A program made the position numbers and the translations under genes. Positions 27,370-35,388 of a stretch of 41,671 nt of DNA are shown piece by piece. The number at the start of each line of letters is the position of its first letter. The first letter of the stretch is position 1. Source of the DNA: Rhodothermaceae bacterium (GTDB taxonomy: Bacteria; Bacteroidota; Rhodothermia; Rhodothermales; Bin80). The DNA lies in the NCBI GenBank assembly GCA_009841335.1, contig VXLY01000016.1:55102-96772 (forward strand), given 5' to 3'. The notes below the pieces were generated by a model that made no database searches, was not told the origin of the DNA, and saw nothing but the letters and a program-made list of their open reading frames with translations.

Positions 27370-28846
27370 GGTTTCGAGAGTTTATCCCTTCTACCAGTAA
27401 GGTACGCACAAGCCGGGGATCAGGTGATCCATCGAAGCGACGCATTACTTGCCCGATAAAAAACCCGACAATAGACTGCTTGCCGTCCAGGTACATTTTA
27501 ACCTGCTTTGGGTGCTCCTCCAATACGCGATCCACGATCGGCTCCAACGCACCACGATCAGATACCTGTATCAAGTTACGCTCTTTGGCAATAATCCAGG
27601 GTGCGCGATCATCAGACAACATCGCTTCAAACAGAAGCTGCGCACCGCTTGAGCTGACCGTTGATTCTATTCGAAGATGCGCAAGCTGTGCCAGTCGAAG
27701 AGGCTGAACAGGAAAACTCGTTATCTCTACACCGTCCTCCTTGCAAGTTCTCAGCACATCTCCCATGACAAAATTTGACAGCATCTTAGCTTGAACCGGG
27801 AGGGAAGCATTTGACTCCGAAGATCTGAGCATGTCCACGGCTTGCTCAAAGTAGTCGGCGACCGGTCGCTCTTCTGTTAGAACACCTGCGTCATACTCGG
27901 GTAGCTGGAACGCCTTAACGTAGTGACGAAGGCGAGAAGCGGGTAGCCTTGGCATCCCGGCCACGATGGCCGCTTTGGCGGCCTCGGTAACCAGAATAGG
28001 GGGCAAGTCCGGGTCCGGGAAATAACGATAGTCATGGGCCTCTTCTTTTGAGCGCATAGAACGCGTTTCCCCAGAGGTATCGTCCCAGAGCCGAGTTTCG
28101 TGTGTGACCGGGATTCCGCGTTTCAACAAGGCAGTTTGCCGACGAACTTCGTGATCAATCGCCCGCTCCACATGACGGAACGAGTTCATGTTCTTGATTT
28201 CCGTTTTCGTACCGAGCGCGTGCGTTCCTTCCGGCCGAACAGATACGTTCGCATCGCAGCGAAGTGATCCCTCCTCCATATTACCGTCGCTAATCTCAAG
28301 GTAGCGGACCAGTTGACGTATCTTCTGCATGTAAAGGTTGGCCTCCGCCCCGGAGCGCATATCAGGCTCGGAAACGATTTCCAGAAGTGGCACGCCGCAA
28401 CGATTGTAATCCAGGAGTGTACTCGCGGGATCCTGATCATGCAACGATTTGCCTGCGTCCTCCTCAATGTGAATACGTGTGATTCGGATTCGGCGTGTTG
28501 GCCCGATATCAAGATATCCGGCCACGCAAATGGGGGATTCGAACTGAGAGATCTGGTATCCCTTGGGCAGATCAGGATAGAAATAATGCTTGCGAGCCAA
28601 AATGCTGCGCTCGGTGATCTGGCAGTTTGTTGCCAGGCCCAGACGCACCGCAAATTCAACAACCGTGGAGTTCAGGACCGGGAGAGTACCGGGTAGTCCT
28701 AGACTGACAGGATCCACATGCTGGTTGGGGGAAGCTCCAAATTCCGCAGAATCAGGGCTGAACGTCTTGGATTCTGTTAGCAGCTGACAGTGGACCTCCA
28801 GTCCGATTATGGGTTCGTACGGGGTTTCCGTGGTTAACGCATTCAT
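27362..28846 (-). CDS. gatB: Asp-tRNA(Asn)/Glu-tRNA(Gln) amidotransferase subunit B
   Basis: A 494-residue subunit that phosphorylates and amidates mischarged Glu-tRNA(Gln) or Asp-tRNA(Asn) using ammonia delivered by GatA. Recognised blocks are IIGLEVHCQLLTESKTFS, the KHYFYPDLPKGYQISQFE motif, RIHIEEDAGKSLH, NRCGVPLLEIVSEPD and RCDANVSVRPEG. The C-terminal YqeY-like tRNA-binding domain is intact (VDRVLEEHPKQVKMYLDGK, FFIGQVMRR). Length is close to the family's usual ~480. gatA and gatC are not adjacent. It follows bcp by 6 bp and overlaps the redoxin lipoprotein gene by 8 bp. Confidence 0.97.
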   Translation of the reverse strand: MNALTTETPYEPIIGLEVHCQLLTESKTFSPDSAEFGASPNQHVDPVSLGLPGTLPVLNSTVVEFAVRLGLATNCQITERSILARKHYFYPDLPKGYQISQFESPICVAGYLDIGPTRRIRITRIHIEEDAGKSLHDQDPASTLLDYNRCGVPLLEIVSEPDMRSGAEANLYMQKIRQLVRYLEISDGNMEEGSLRCDANVSVRPEGTHALGTKTEIKNMNSFRHVERAIDHEVRRQTALLKRGIPVTHETRLWDDTSGETRSMRSKEEAHDYRYFPDPDLPPILVTEAAKAAIVAGMPRLPASRLRHYVKAFQLPEYDAGVLTEERPVADYFEQAVDMLRSSESNASLPVQAKMLSNFVMGDVLRTCKEDGVEITSFPVQPLRLAQLAHLRIESTVSSSGAQLLFEAMLSDDRAPWIIAKERNLIQVSDRGALEPIVDRVLEEHPKQVKMYLDGKQSIVGFFIGQVMRRFDGSPDPRLVRTLLVEGINSRNHE

Positions 28847-28852
28847 CGACTA

Positions 28853-29314
28853 TTACAGATTCGCGAATGCATCCAGAATCTCCTTCCCGTGAACCCTATT
28901 CTTCGGACGCTTGAAGATCTTTACGATCCTACCGGATTCATCAATCAGGAAGGTCGTACGCTTAAGTCCCAGGAACGTCTTGCCGTACAGCATCTTTTCT
29001 CCCCAAACACCATACAGATCAATGACCTGCTTGTTTTTGTCTGCTATCAGGAAAAACGGCAGATTGTACTTCGCGGCAAAACGTCGATGAGACGCTGCAC
29101 TGTTGGGAGAGACTCCGATTACAACAATCCCCGCCTCTTTTATCGAATCCCAGCTGTCTCGAATACTGCAGGCCTCCATCACACATCCGGGGGTATCGTT
29201 CAACGGATAGAAATACAGGGCGATCTTGCGGCCGAAGAAATCGCTGAGACGAAGCTGGCCGCCATCTCCTAACGGGCCTACAAAATCCGGTGCCTTATCT
29301 CCAAGTTCTAACAT
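28853..29314 (-). CDS. bcp: Thioredoxin-dependent peroxiredoxin, Bcp/PrxQ type
   Basis: A 153-residue peroxidase reducing hydrogen peroxide and organic peroxides at the expense of thioredoxin. The active-site segment is YPLNDTPGCVMEACSIRD, with peroxidatic Cys44 and resolving Cys49 at the C-x4-C spacing of the PrxQ group. FFLIADKNKQVIDLYGVWGEK and the KRTTFLIDESG beta-strand also match. The open frame extends to TTG 29335, but ATG 29314 gives the standard MLELGDKAPDF start, so I chose it. First gene of the bcp-gatB-redoxin-tpiA run; an upstream gap of about 100 bp holds its promoter. Confidence 0.93.
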   Translation of the reverse strand: MLELGDKAPDFVGPLGDGGQLRLSDFFGRKIALYFYPLNDTPGCVMEACSIRDSWDSIKEAGIVVIGVSPNSAASHRRFAAKYNLPFFLIADKNKQVIDLYGVWGEKMLYGKTFLGLKRTTFLIDESGRIVKIFKRPKNRVHGKEILDAFANL

Positions 29315-29419
29315 AGTTGTGCCGGCTGACTGCAACCAGTTATACTGGTATTTTCAGAAAATGCCGACATATTCCGCAAAATCAGGGAGGTACGCAAGCC
29401 GCTGCCCGGATGAGCAAGG

Positions 29420-31405
29420 CTAATACCTGAGCAGACGGTCAAGTGCTTCCTTGAGCCGTGCACGGGCAGAAAATATTTCGGTTTCCAGATTGAGAGAAAA
29501 GGGCACGGGAGTATCTAAACTGGCCACACGTACTGGTGGTGCATCCAAGTACTCAAACCCTTCTTCCACGATCCTTGCAGTAATTTCACCTCCGAATCCA
29601 CCGGTCATGCTAGCTTCGTGCAGCACTAAAAGTCGGCCAGTTTTTTTAAGTGAGGCCAATACCAGATCCTTGTCCCATGGTACGAGCGTTCGCAGGTCGA
29701 TGACCTCAACGCCGGCACCAGTCTGCTCCTTTTGTAATCGGGCTTCTTCCAGCGCCCATTGAACACCAAGTCCATACGTGACAATCGTGACATCGTCCCC
29801 CTGGTGCACGCAGACCGCGCTGCCCAGGGGAACGTCAAAAATATCATTTGGCACGGGTCCGCGCGTGCTGCGATACAGATGTTTGTGCTCAAAATACAGG
29901 ACCGGATTCGGGTCGGCTATTGAAGCGAGCAGCAGCCCTTTTGCATCTCTTGGCGTTGCCGGAACAACTACTTTCAAGCCCGGAACATGACAGAACCAGG
30001 CCTCCTTGCATTGAGAATGGAACGGTCCGGCTCCGATATGTCCTCCGAATGGCGCTCGTATAGTCACATTAACCGGTGCATTCCACCGGTAAGTGGTCGT
30101 TGCTAGGTTGTTTACAATCTGATTGAAGCCACAGGCAATAAAATCGGCGTACTGCATTTCGATGATAGGCCGAAAACCCTCAAGTGCCAATCCTAGGGCC
30201 GCTCCCAATATTCCACTTTCTATGATGGGCGTGTTTCGCACACGTTCTCGACCAAACTTCTCCAGTAGACCTGCCGAAGTTTTAAAGACTCCACCATACT
30301 CGGCCACATCCTGTCCCAATAACAGCACGCTGTCATCCGCTTCCATGGCCTGCCACATCGCTTCACGAATCGCGTCAACAAACCGTATTTCGGGCTGGTT
30401 GCCGCGAGACGGTCGAGGCGGTGCGCTGTTTGGCACGAAGACGGCAGCTTTTTCCCGGTAAGGGGTACTCTCCACCAGGGGTTGCGCTAGTGCGTATTCA
30501 GTTGCGGCGCTGACGATCCCTGATAGTTCTTCCCGCACATCTTCCACCTCCCTGGAGGACGTTACCTTCGCTTCGGTCAGCATTTGGATATACTGATCTA
30601 CGGGATCCTTTTGTGCCCATTCCTCCATGAGCGCCTGAGGGACATATTTCGTTCCGGATGCTTCCTCGTGGCCTCGGCGGCGAAAAGTCTTCATCTCCAG
30701 GAGTGTAGCCCCTTTTCCCGCACGTGCACGCTCCGCGGCAGTACGGACGGCTGCTACCACACTGAGCACACTGTTGCCATCTACAGATTCCCCCGGAAAT
30801 CCGTATCCCGCGGCCGCGTCTGCCAAGTTGGTGATGGGTAGCGCCTCGTCGGTCGGTGTGGAGAGACCGTAACCATTATTCTCAACGATGAACAACACAG
30901 GCAGCTTCCAAACCCCTGCCAGACTGCAGGCCTCATGGAAGTCCCCCTCCCTCGTGGCTCCGTCTCCGCAAAAGACTGCCGCGACATTTCCGCTGTTTTT
31001 GAGTTGGGCCGCCTGTGCTATACCACAGGCCACCGGGAGCATGGCTCCCAGGTGGGAGATCATCCCCACGATACGCTTTCCCGGCAGACCAAAATGAAAG
31101 GTCCTGTCCCGTCCCATGGTGTAACCTCCCTTCCGTCCCATCAACTGGCAGAACAGGGGCTTGAGGGGCACTTCCCGCGTGGTCCACACGCCCAAATTTC
31201 TGTGCAATGGGAGAATCACATCGCTGCTTCGGAGTGCCCAGGTACAACCGACCGCAATAGCTTCCTGGCCATAGCCGCTGAACCATTTTGATATCCGGTT
31301 GTGGCGGATGAGCCGAAGCATATGTTCCTCGATAACACGAGGTAGAAGAAGCGCACGGAGAAGTCCGTGGTGTTCGTCGTTCGAAAACTGGTCAAGGGCG
31401 CTCAA
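29420..31405 (-). CDS. Fused alpha/beta E1 component of a 2-oxoacid dehydrogenase complex
   Basis: A 661-residue protein joining two subunits that are usually separate. The alpha half (about 1-320) has the thiamine-diphosphate motif GDGATREGDF...ENNGYG and the regulatory-loop region TFRRRGHEEASG. A linker (about 320-345) leads to the beta half, with RFVDAIREAMWQAMEADD, LGQDVAEYGG, the APFGGHIGAGPFHSQ segment and the C-terminal LEVIDL/LHEASMTGGFGGE blocks. It decarboxylates a 2-oxoacid, most probably branched-chain 2-oxoacids or pyruvate, for transfer to an E2. Family resemblance alone cannot settle the substrate. Its start overlaps the upstream glycosyltransferase gene stop by 4 bp (ATGA). 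Confidence 0.9.
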   Translation of the reverse strand: MSALDQFSNDEHHGLLRALLLPRVIEEHMLRLIRHNRISKWFSGYGQEAIAVGCTWALRSSDVILPLHRNLGVWTTREVPLKPLFCQLMGRKGGYTMGRDRTFHFGLPGKRIVGMISHLGAMLPVACGIAQAAQLKNSGNVAAVFCGDGATREGDFHEACSLAGVWKLPVLFIVENNGYGLSTPTDEALPITNLADAAAGYGFPGESVDGNSVLSVVAAVRTAAERARAGKGATLLEMKTFRRRGHEEASGTKYVPQALMEEWAQKDPVDQYIQMLTEAKVTSSREVEDVREELSGIVSAATEYALAQPLVESTPYREKAAVFVPNSAPPRPSRGNQPEIRFVDAIREAMWQAMEADDSVLLLGQDVAEYGGVFKTSAGLLEKFGRERVRNTPIIESGILGAALGLALEGFRPIIEMQYADFIACGFNQIVNNLATTTYRWNAPVNVTIRAPFGGHIGAGPFHSQCKEAWFCHVPGLKVVVPATPRDAKGLLLASIADPNPVLYFEHKHLYRSTRGPVPNDIFDVPLGSAVCVHQGDDVTIVTYGLGVQWALEEARLQKEQTGAGVEVIDLRTLVPWDKDLVLASLKKTGRLLVLHEASMTGGFGGEITARIVEEGFEYLDAPPVRVASLDTPVPFSLNLETEIFSARARLKEALDRLLRY

Positions 31406-32823
31406 CGGCCGCCTCCGGATATTACCGCCTGAAAGGTCCGAAGCAGGATCTTCAAATCCATGCTCAAACTCATATTCTCAATGTAGAAAAGGTCAAACTT
31501 AACCTTCTGCTGTACGTCTTCAAGGGAGCTGTCGTAGTGCCACATTACCTGAGCCCATCCAGTAATACCAGGCCTTATGCGGTGCCGGCGATTATAGAGT
31601 GGTATTTTGCCGATCAGTTTTTCTACAAAGTATGGCCGTTCTGGACGGGGCCCCACCAGGCTCATATCCCCTCGAAGCACATTCCAGAGTTGTGGAATTT
31701 CGTCGAGGCGCGTCCTACGCAACCAGCCGCCGACAGGAGTATAGCGTGGGTCATCTTTGGAAGCCCAGACCGGTCCGGTTTGGGCTTCGGCATCCTGACG
31801 CATGGTCCTGAACTTGTACATGGTGAATGTGCGTCCTTTACGTCCCACACGATTCTGCCTGTAAATTGCCCCTCCCTTTGATGTAGTTGCTACAGCAATA
31901 GTGATCCCAATCCATAATGGTAATCCTACGACCAGAACCAGCAAGGCGACAGTCAGGTCTATTAATCGCTTTGTGTACTGTTGCCAAGCGGGCATTGGGA
32001 TCGGCAACACCTCAATGAGCGGTAGGCCATATATATGTTCAGTGCGCGCCATACCACCGATTACCGAGTAAAAATCCGGCACGATTTTGAGCGTCACATT
32101 CTTGCCGTCGCAGAGGCGCAGCACCTCAGACAGTTCTTTATTGTCTTCGGAGCCCAGCGCAATCAATACATCATGCACGAGCAACTCGTCAATCAGATCA
32201 GGCAATTGCTCTATGGCGTGGACGGGGTGCTGAGGTTGTAGGTCTTCTCCGTTTGAGGAAAGAACTCCCTTCTGACCCAGTCGCACTGCTCCGACAATCT
32301 GAATCCCTGCAGCTGGATATTTGGCTACATCCTGGTACAGGCGTTCTACCTGATCACTCCAGCCCACCACCAGAGCACGATGAGTTCCATGGCCGCGCAG
32401 GATCAAGGCTTTCTGCACAGAACGTACCAGGATCCGCCCGAAGACAATCAGTCCCAGGACCGAAGCCCAGTAGATTGCGAAGACGAGCAGGCCTCCGTAC
32501 GGTCTCGGATCTTCAATGACCATGGTGAATAGGAGAATTAGGATGCCGACCGTAACTACTTTCATCAATGACACGCTCTCGTCAAGACGACTCGAGGCAT
32601 GTCGTTCCCGGTACATGCCTGCAAGCAGGAGCATCACTATCCAAAAAGGTATATGTAGCACCAAAATAACCAAAGGGTAAATCGGCTTCCCCACACCGGG
32701 GTTTAAGAACCCCATTATGTCGAAATCGCCGCCGAATCTGATCAACAGGTACACGAAGACGGATGCCGAAGTAGCAACGGTATCGACGACGATCAGGGAA
32801 ATAATTTCAACTGTACGGGACAT
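31402..32823 (-). CDS. Polyprenyl-phosphate glycosyl-1-phosphotransferase (exopolysaccharide initiation)
   Basis: A 473-residue member of the polyisoprenyl-phosphate hexose-1-phosphotransferase family. Four or five N-terminal helices (about 5-125) precede a nucleotide-binding-like central domain (about 140-250), then a membrane segment (about 288-310) and the catalytic bacterial sugar transferase domain. That domain shows [51 protein letters not shown] and [10 protein letters not shown]. It attaches the first sugar phosphate to undecaprenyl phosphate at the inner face of the membrane. The C-terminus reaches AVISGGG as in WbaP/Wca-type enzymes. Its stop overlaps the E1 gene start by 4 bp, and a divergent Wzi-like gene lies 457 bp upstream. 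Confidence 0.92.
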   Translation of the reverse strand: MSRTVEIISLIVVDTVATSASVFVYLLIRFGGDFDIMGFLNPGVGKPIYPLVILVLHIPFWIVMLLLAGMYRERHASSRLDESVSLMKVVTVGILILLFTMVIEDPRPYGGLLVFAIYWASVLGLIVFGRILVRSVQKALILRGHGTHRALVVGWSDQVERLYQDVAKYPAAGIQIVGAVRLGQKGVLSSNGEDLQPQHPVHAIEQLPDLIDELLVHDVLIALGSEDNKELSEVLRLCDGKNVTLKIVPDFYSVIGGMARTEHIYGLPLIEVLPIPMPAWQQYTKRLIDLTVALLVLVVGLPLWIGITIAVATTSKGGAIYRQNRVGRKGRTFTMYKFRTMRQDAEAQTGPVWASKDDPRYTPVGGWLRRTRLDEIPQLWNVLRGDMSLVGPRPERPYFVEKLIGKIPLYNRRHRIRPGITGWAQVMWHYDSSLEDVQQKVKFDLFYIENMSLSMDLKILLRTFQAVISGGGR

Positions 32824-33280
32824 CCCGAAAACAATACTGCAGGGGCTTATACTTTACCAATCCGAATCACGTTGCCCGATCTGATATCATGATTGAGGGA
32901 GTGGCCTAGACCGTTTTTCTCCTTAGGCGGTTTCCCGGATCTATGCAGCTTGCGTTGGTGTTTCGGGTTGCATTTTGGGGCAGGGGAGGAAGTTGGAATG
33001 TTTCAACATTGCGGTGATACCGGCGAAGAGTCGTTAACTGGTTCAAGTCCGTTGCAGCTCTGATGGCGTACCACATGAGTGAATATATTGAATGCCTTCG
33101 GTAAATGTAGTAATGATGCTAAGCGACCGTGATCAATCCCCCTTCATGGTCAGGCACTGTGTTCCAGGCACATCCCCCTATCGTCCTGAATACACAGGGG
33201 GTTTTCGCACAAACGGACCGTAATTTGCATAAATAGAGTCGTAACAACCTATCTTTCGTGTTCAACTATTTGTCTAATGC
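32824..33280. other. Divergent intergenic region (457 bp) with palindromes
   Basis: No coding gene is supported. AATGTT/AACATT at 32997-33010 forms a 14-bp near-palindrome with a 2-bp centre, operator-like. CCCCCT at 33174-33179 can pair with AGGGGG at 33196-33201, followed by TTTT, a weak attenuator-like hairpin about 75 bp before the Wzi-like start. A Bacteroidota-type promoter is suggested by TTTG at 33224-33227 and TATCTTTC at 33250-33257. The region separates two divergent envelope transcription units and is long enough for control of both. Confidence 0.4.
33224..33257 (+). promoter_or_regulatory. Possible Bacteroidota-type promoter for the Wzi-like operon
   Basis: TTTG and TATCTTTC separated by 22 bp fit the TTTG/TAnnTTTG promoter form of Bacteroidota with one mismatch at the last base of the -7 element. 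Transcription would start about 15-20 bp before the ATG at 33281. The match is suggestive only. Confidence 0.3.
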
Positions 33281-34822
33281 ATGCTGCTGCGCGTGTTGTT
33301 TGTCAGCCCGTTTATATTGTTACCCATTCTGGTCCAGGCTCAGGGGAATCGTCTGCTGCCGGTGAATGACTACGCCTACGAGTATATCGTTCGGCTTCAG
33401 CGTCGAGGGCATCTACTTGAATTGAATCCCACGTCGCTGCCCTATCGCCGAGGTGATGTATGGGATGCGCTGGGTCGACTGGACACTACCGCCCTGAACA
33501 GTTCAGAGCAACACTGGGCAAGGCTGCTTCGCGACAAGCTTCAACCTGTCAACAAACCTGAGGCTGAGACCACAGCAGGGTACACCTTCATGGTGGCAGC
33601 CGATATTATCAACAGTGACCGAAAAGATCTTGTCAGACCCCTTGGGGAGTCTGTAAATTTCTATTGGTACGGTACATGGGCCACCGGTTACCTTGAAGCT
33701 GGACCTGCTGTGGCAGAACTCTCTTTGCAGCATAACCGCTTTTACGAAAACGATCCTGATGGCCTGGATGCCACGCTGCGCTTATGGGCCCGAAGTGAAC
33801 ATTCCTATGTAGGCTGGCACAGTCGCTGGGTGTCGGCCTATGCCGGACGCTGGGACATCCACTGGAGCGCACCGGGTGACGCGTCTACGATTGTCAGCAA
33901 TAATGCACGCAGTAGAGACCAGATACTACTGCGCATCGGGGGTCCCCGCGCATCCATAACCGCAGTCCTGAGTGAATTAGACAGCGCAACAGACGGTCGA
34001 TACTACACGGGACGGGCTGCCGATGATTCAGTCGCCTTTGGAAGTACACGGCGGTTCCACGCCGCACATCGATGGGATTACCGTCCTTCCAAAAAATTCG
34101 TGATCAGTTTTATGGAATCAGCCATTTATTCTGGACCCACTGCCGGAGTATCCCTGAAGTATCTCAACCCGGTGAACCCATTTACGTTTGTTGTAGACAA
34201 TGTGCCAAAAAACGATGATAACAACGGTTTTTTGGCAGGGCTTTTGTGGGCGCAGCTCAAACGTCTGACGCTTCAGGGGCAGTTTATGGTAGACGATATT
34301 CGCCTGCAGGCCAATACGGGCCCGGAGACGATCACTTTTGTGCTTACCGGTTCGGCAACGTATGCGCTGCCTAGAGCGGATCTCAGGTTAACGTTGGAAA
34401 CGGTCACATCAAGAGCTTACAATGCTCCGCAAACTGAAGGCCAGTACATATTTCTCAATCGGGGGCTGGCCACCCAGTTCAGTGATTATGTACACACTTC
34501 ATTGTCCGCTGAGTTTTACATGGACCATAAAGTCCGCGGACTGCGATTTGGACCCAGGCTGGATATGCTGCTGCAAGGGGAACGCGATATGCGCCAGCCA
34601 TTCCCGGGCAATTCGGAAACTGTGAGTAATCTTCTTGATGGTGACGTAGAGCAAACCATTCGCGGTTCAATCGGTGTGACCTATCAACCGAAGCATTGGT
34701 GGTGGATTGCAGCTGACGGGGGCTATAATGTGACCGATAGCGGCAGCAATCGTCTCGTGGGGTTGATAAGCGCAGGGGTGATACTCACGCTCGACACCGC
34801 CATAGACCTTTGGAGCCAGTGA
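33281..34822 (+). CDS. Wzi-like outer-membrane beta-barrel (capsule assembly family)
   Basis: A 513-residue exported protein with a clear signal peptide (hydrophobic 3-19, cleavage near VQAQ). An N-terminal helical-looking region (about 22-75) precedes a long run of alternating aromatic strands ending in a strong C-terminal strand (ILTLDTAIDLWSQ). Features such as RRFHAAHRWDYRPSKKFV, MESAIYSG and LKYLNPVNPF resemble the capsule-assembly Wzi family, whose E. coli member helps attach group 1 capsule. Whether this one binds a polysaccharide is inference. It is the first gene of a three-gene translationally coupled operon. Confidence 0.72.
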   Translation: MLLRVLFVSPFILLPILVQAQGNRLLPVNDYAYEYIVRLQRRGHLLELNPTSLPYRRGDVWDALGRLDTTALNSSEQHWARLLRDKLQPVNKPEAETTAGYTFMVAADIINSDRKDLVRPLGESVNFYWYGTWATGYLEAGPAVAELSLQHNRFYENDPDGLDATLRLWARSEHSYVGWHSRWVSAYAGRWDIHWSAPGDASTIVSNNARSRDQILLRIGGPRASITAVLSELDSATDGRYYTGRAADDSVAFGSTRRFHAAHRWDYRPSKKFVISFMESAIYSGPTAGVSLKYLNPVNPFTFVVDNVPKNDDNNGFLAGLLWAQLKRLTLQGQFMVDDIRLQANTGPETITFVLTGSATYALPRADLRLTLETVTSRAYNAPQTEGQYIFLNRGLATQFSDYVHTSLSAEFYMDHKVRGLRFGPRLDMLLQGERDMRQPFPGNSETVSNLLDGDVEQTIRGSIGVTYQPKHWWWIAADGGYNVTDSGSNRLVGLISAGVILTLDTAIDLWSQ

Positions 34823-35388
34823 GGCGCCCGTTGACAATACTGGTTCTGCTTGCAGTTTCGGCCCCCTGCCTCGCTCAGGATCCGTTCAGCAGTCTGGAAA
34901 TACGCATTCAGGCAACACAGAACGTGAACCAAAACATCCTGCATGATCACTGGCATCCTGGTCGGGGCATGAAAGCGTCTCTGGTTACGCCATTTTATTT
35001 CGGGGACTGGGGGATCAGCCTAGGTGTTCATCGCTTTGATGCCCGAAGCGATGTACCCGGGTTCGGGGCACTATGGATTAGCTCGGATTGGGGGGCGAGG
35101 TTACCATTTGGGTACCGGTTCGCACTGACACCAACGGTCGGTATAGGTAACTATCGTATGTCATTTGATGATGCGGTAACAACGTTTTCCGGCGAGAGCA
35201 GCGAGAGTGATTTTGTCAGTAGTGCAAGTCTGCGAGCTTCACTAAGAATTGGTCGGGATTGGTTTCTGTTTGGTCAGGCTGAGCATCTATGCGTACAAAC
35301 CAGACCTTTAATGCAACTCTGGTTTGTCTCTGCCGGAATTGGTTATCAGATGGAAACAGGCAAACTCCTCAAGGCAATTCTGGAATGA
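34819..35388 (+). CDS. Unknown exported protein, probable small outer-membrane beta-barrel
   Basis: 189 residues from the chosen GTG, which overlaps the upstream TGA by 4 bp. The signal peptide LTILVLLAVSAPCLAQ is clear. The mature part is a series of amphipathic beta-strands rich in Gly, Phe, Trp and Ser (YFGDWGISLGVHRFD, RFALTPTVGIGNYRM, WFLFGQAEHL, WFVSAGIGYQME) typical of an 8-stranded barrel. I do not recognise the family. A TTG three codons upstream (34810) is an alternative start. Its stop overlaps the next gene's ATG by 4 bp, so it is locked between a Wzi-like and a TonB-receptor-like gene. Confidence 0.65.
   Translation: MRRPLTILVLLAVSAPCLAQDPFSSLEIRIQATQNVNQNILHDHWHPGRGMKASLVTPFYFGDWGISLGVHRFDARSDVPGFGALWISSDWGARLPFGYRFALTPTVGIGNYRMSFDDAVTTFSGESSESDFVSSASLRASLRIGRDWFLFGQAEHLCVQTRPLMQLWFVSAGIGYQMETGKLLKAILE

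Noticed and set aside
33036..33056. T-arm-like sequence GGTTCAAGTCC in the 457-bp gap
   Set aside because: The flanking bases give only a poor T-stem, and no acceptor, D-arm or anticodon arm can be built around it.
33174..33205. CCCCCT/AGGGGG hairpin followed by TTTT
   Set aside because: Resembles a terminator but has a 16-nt loop, a 6-bp stem and only four T residues, and no gene ends just before it on that strand; kept only as a note.
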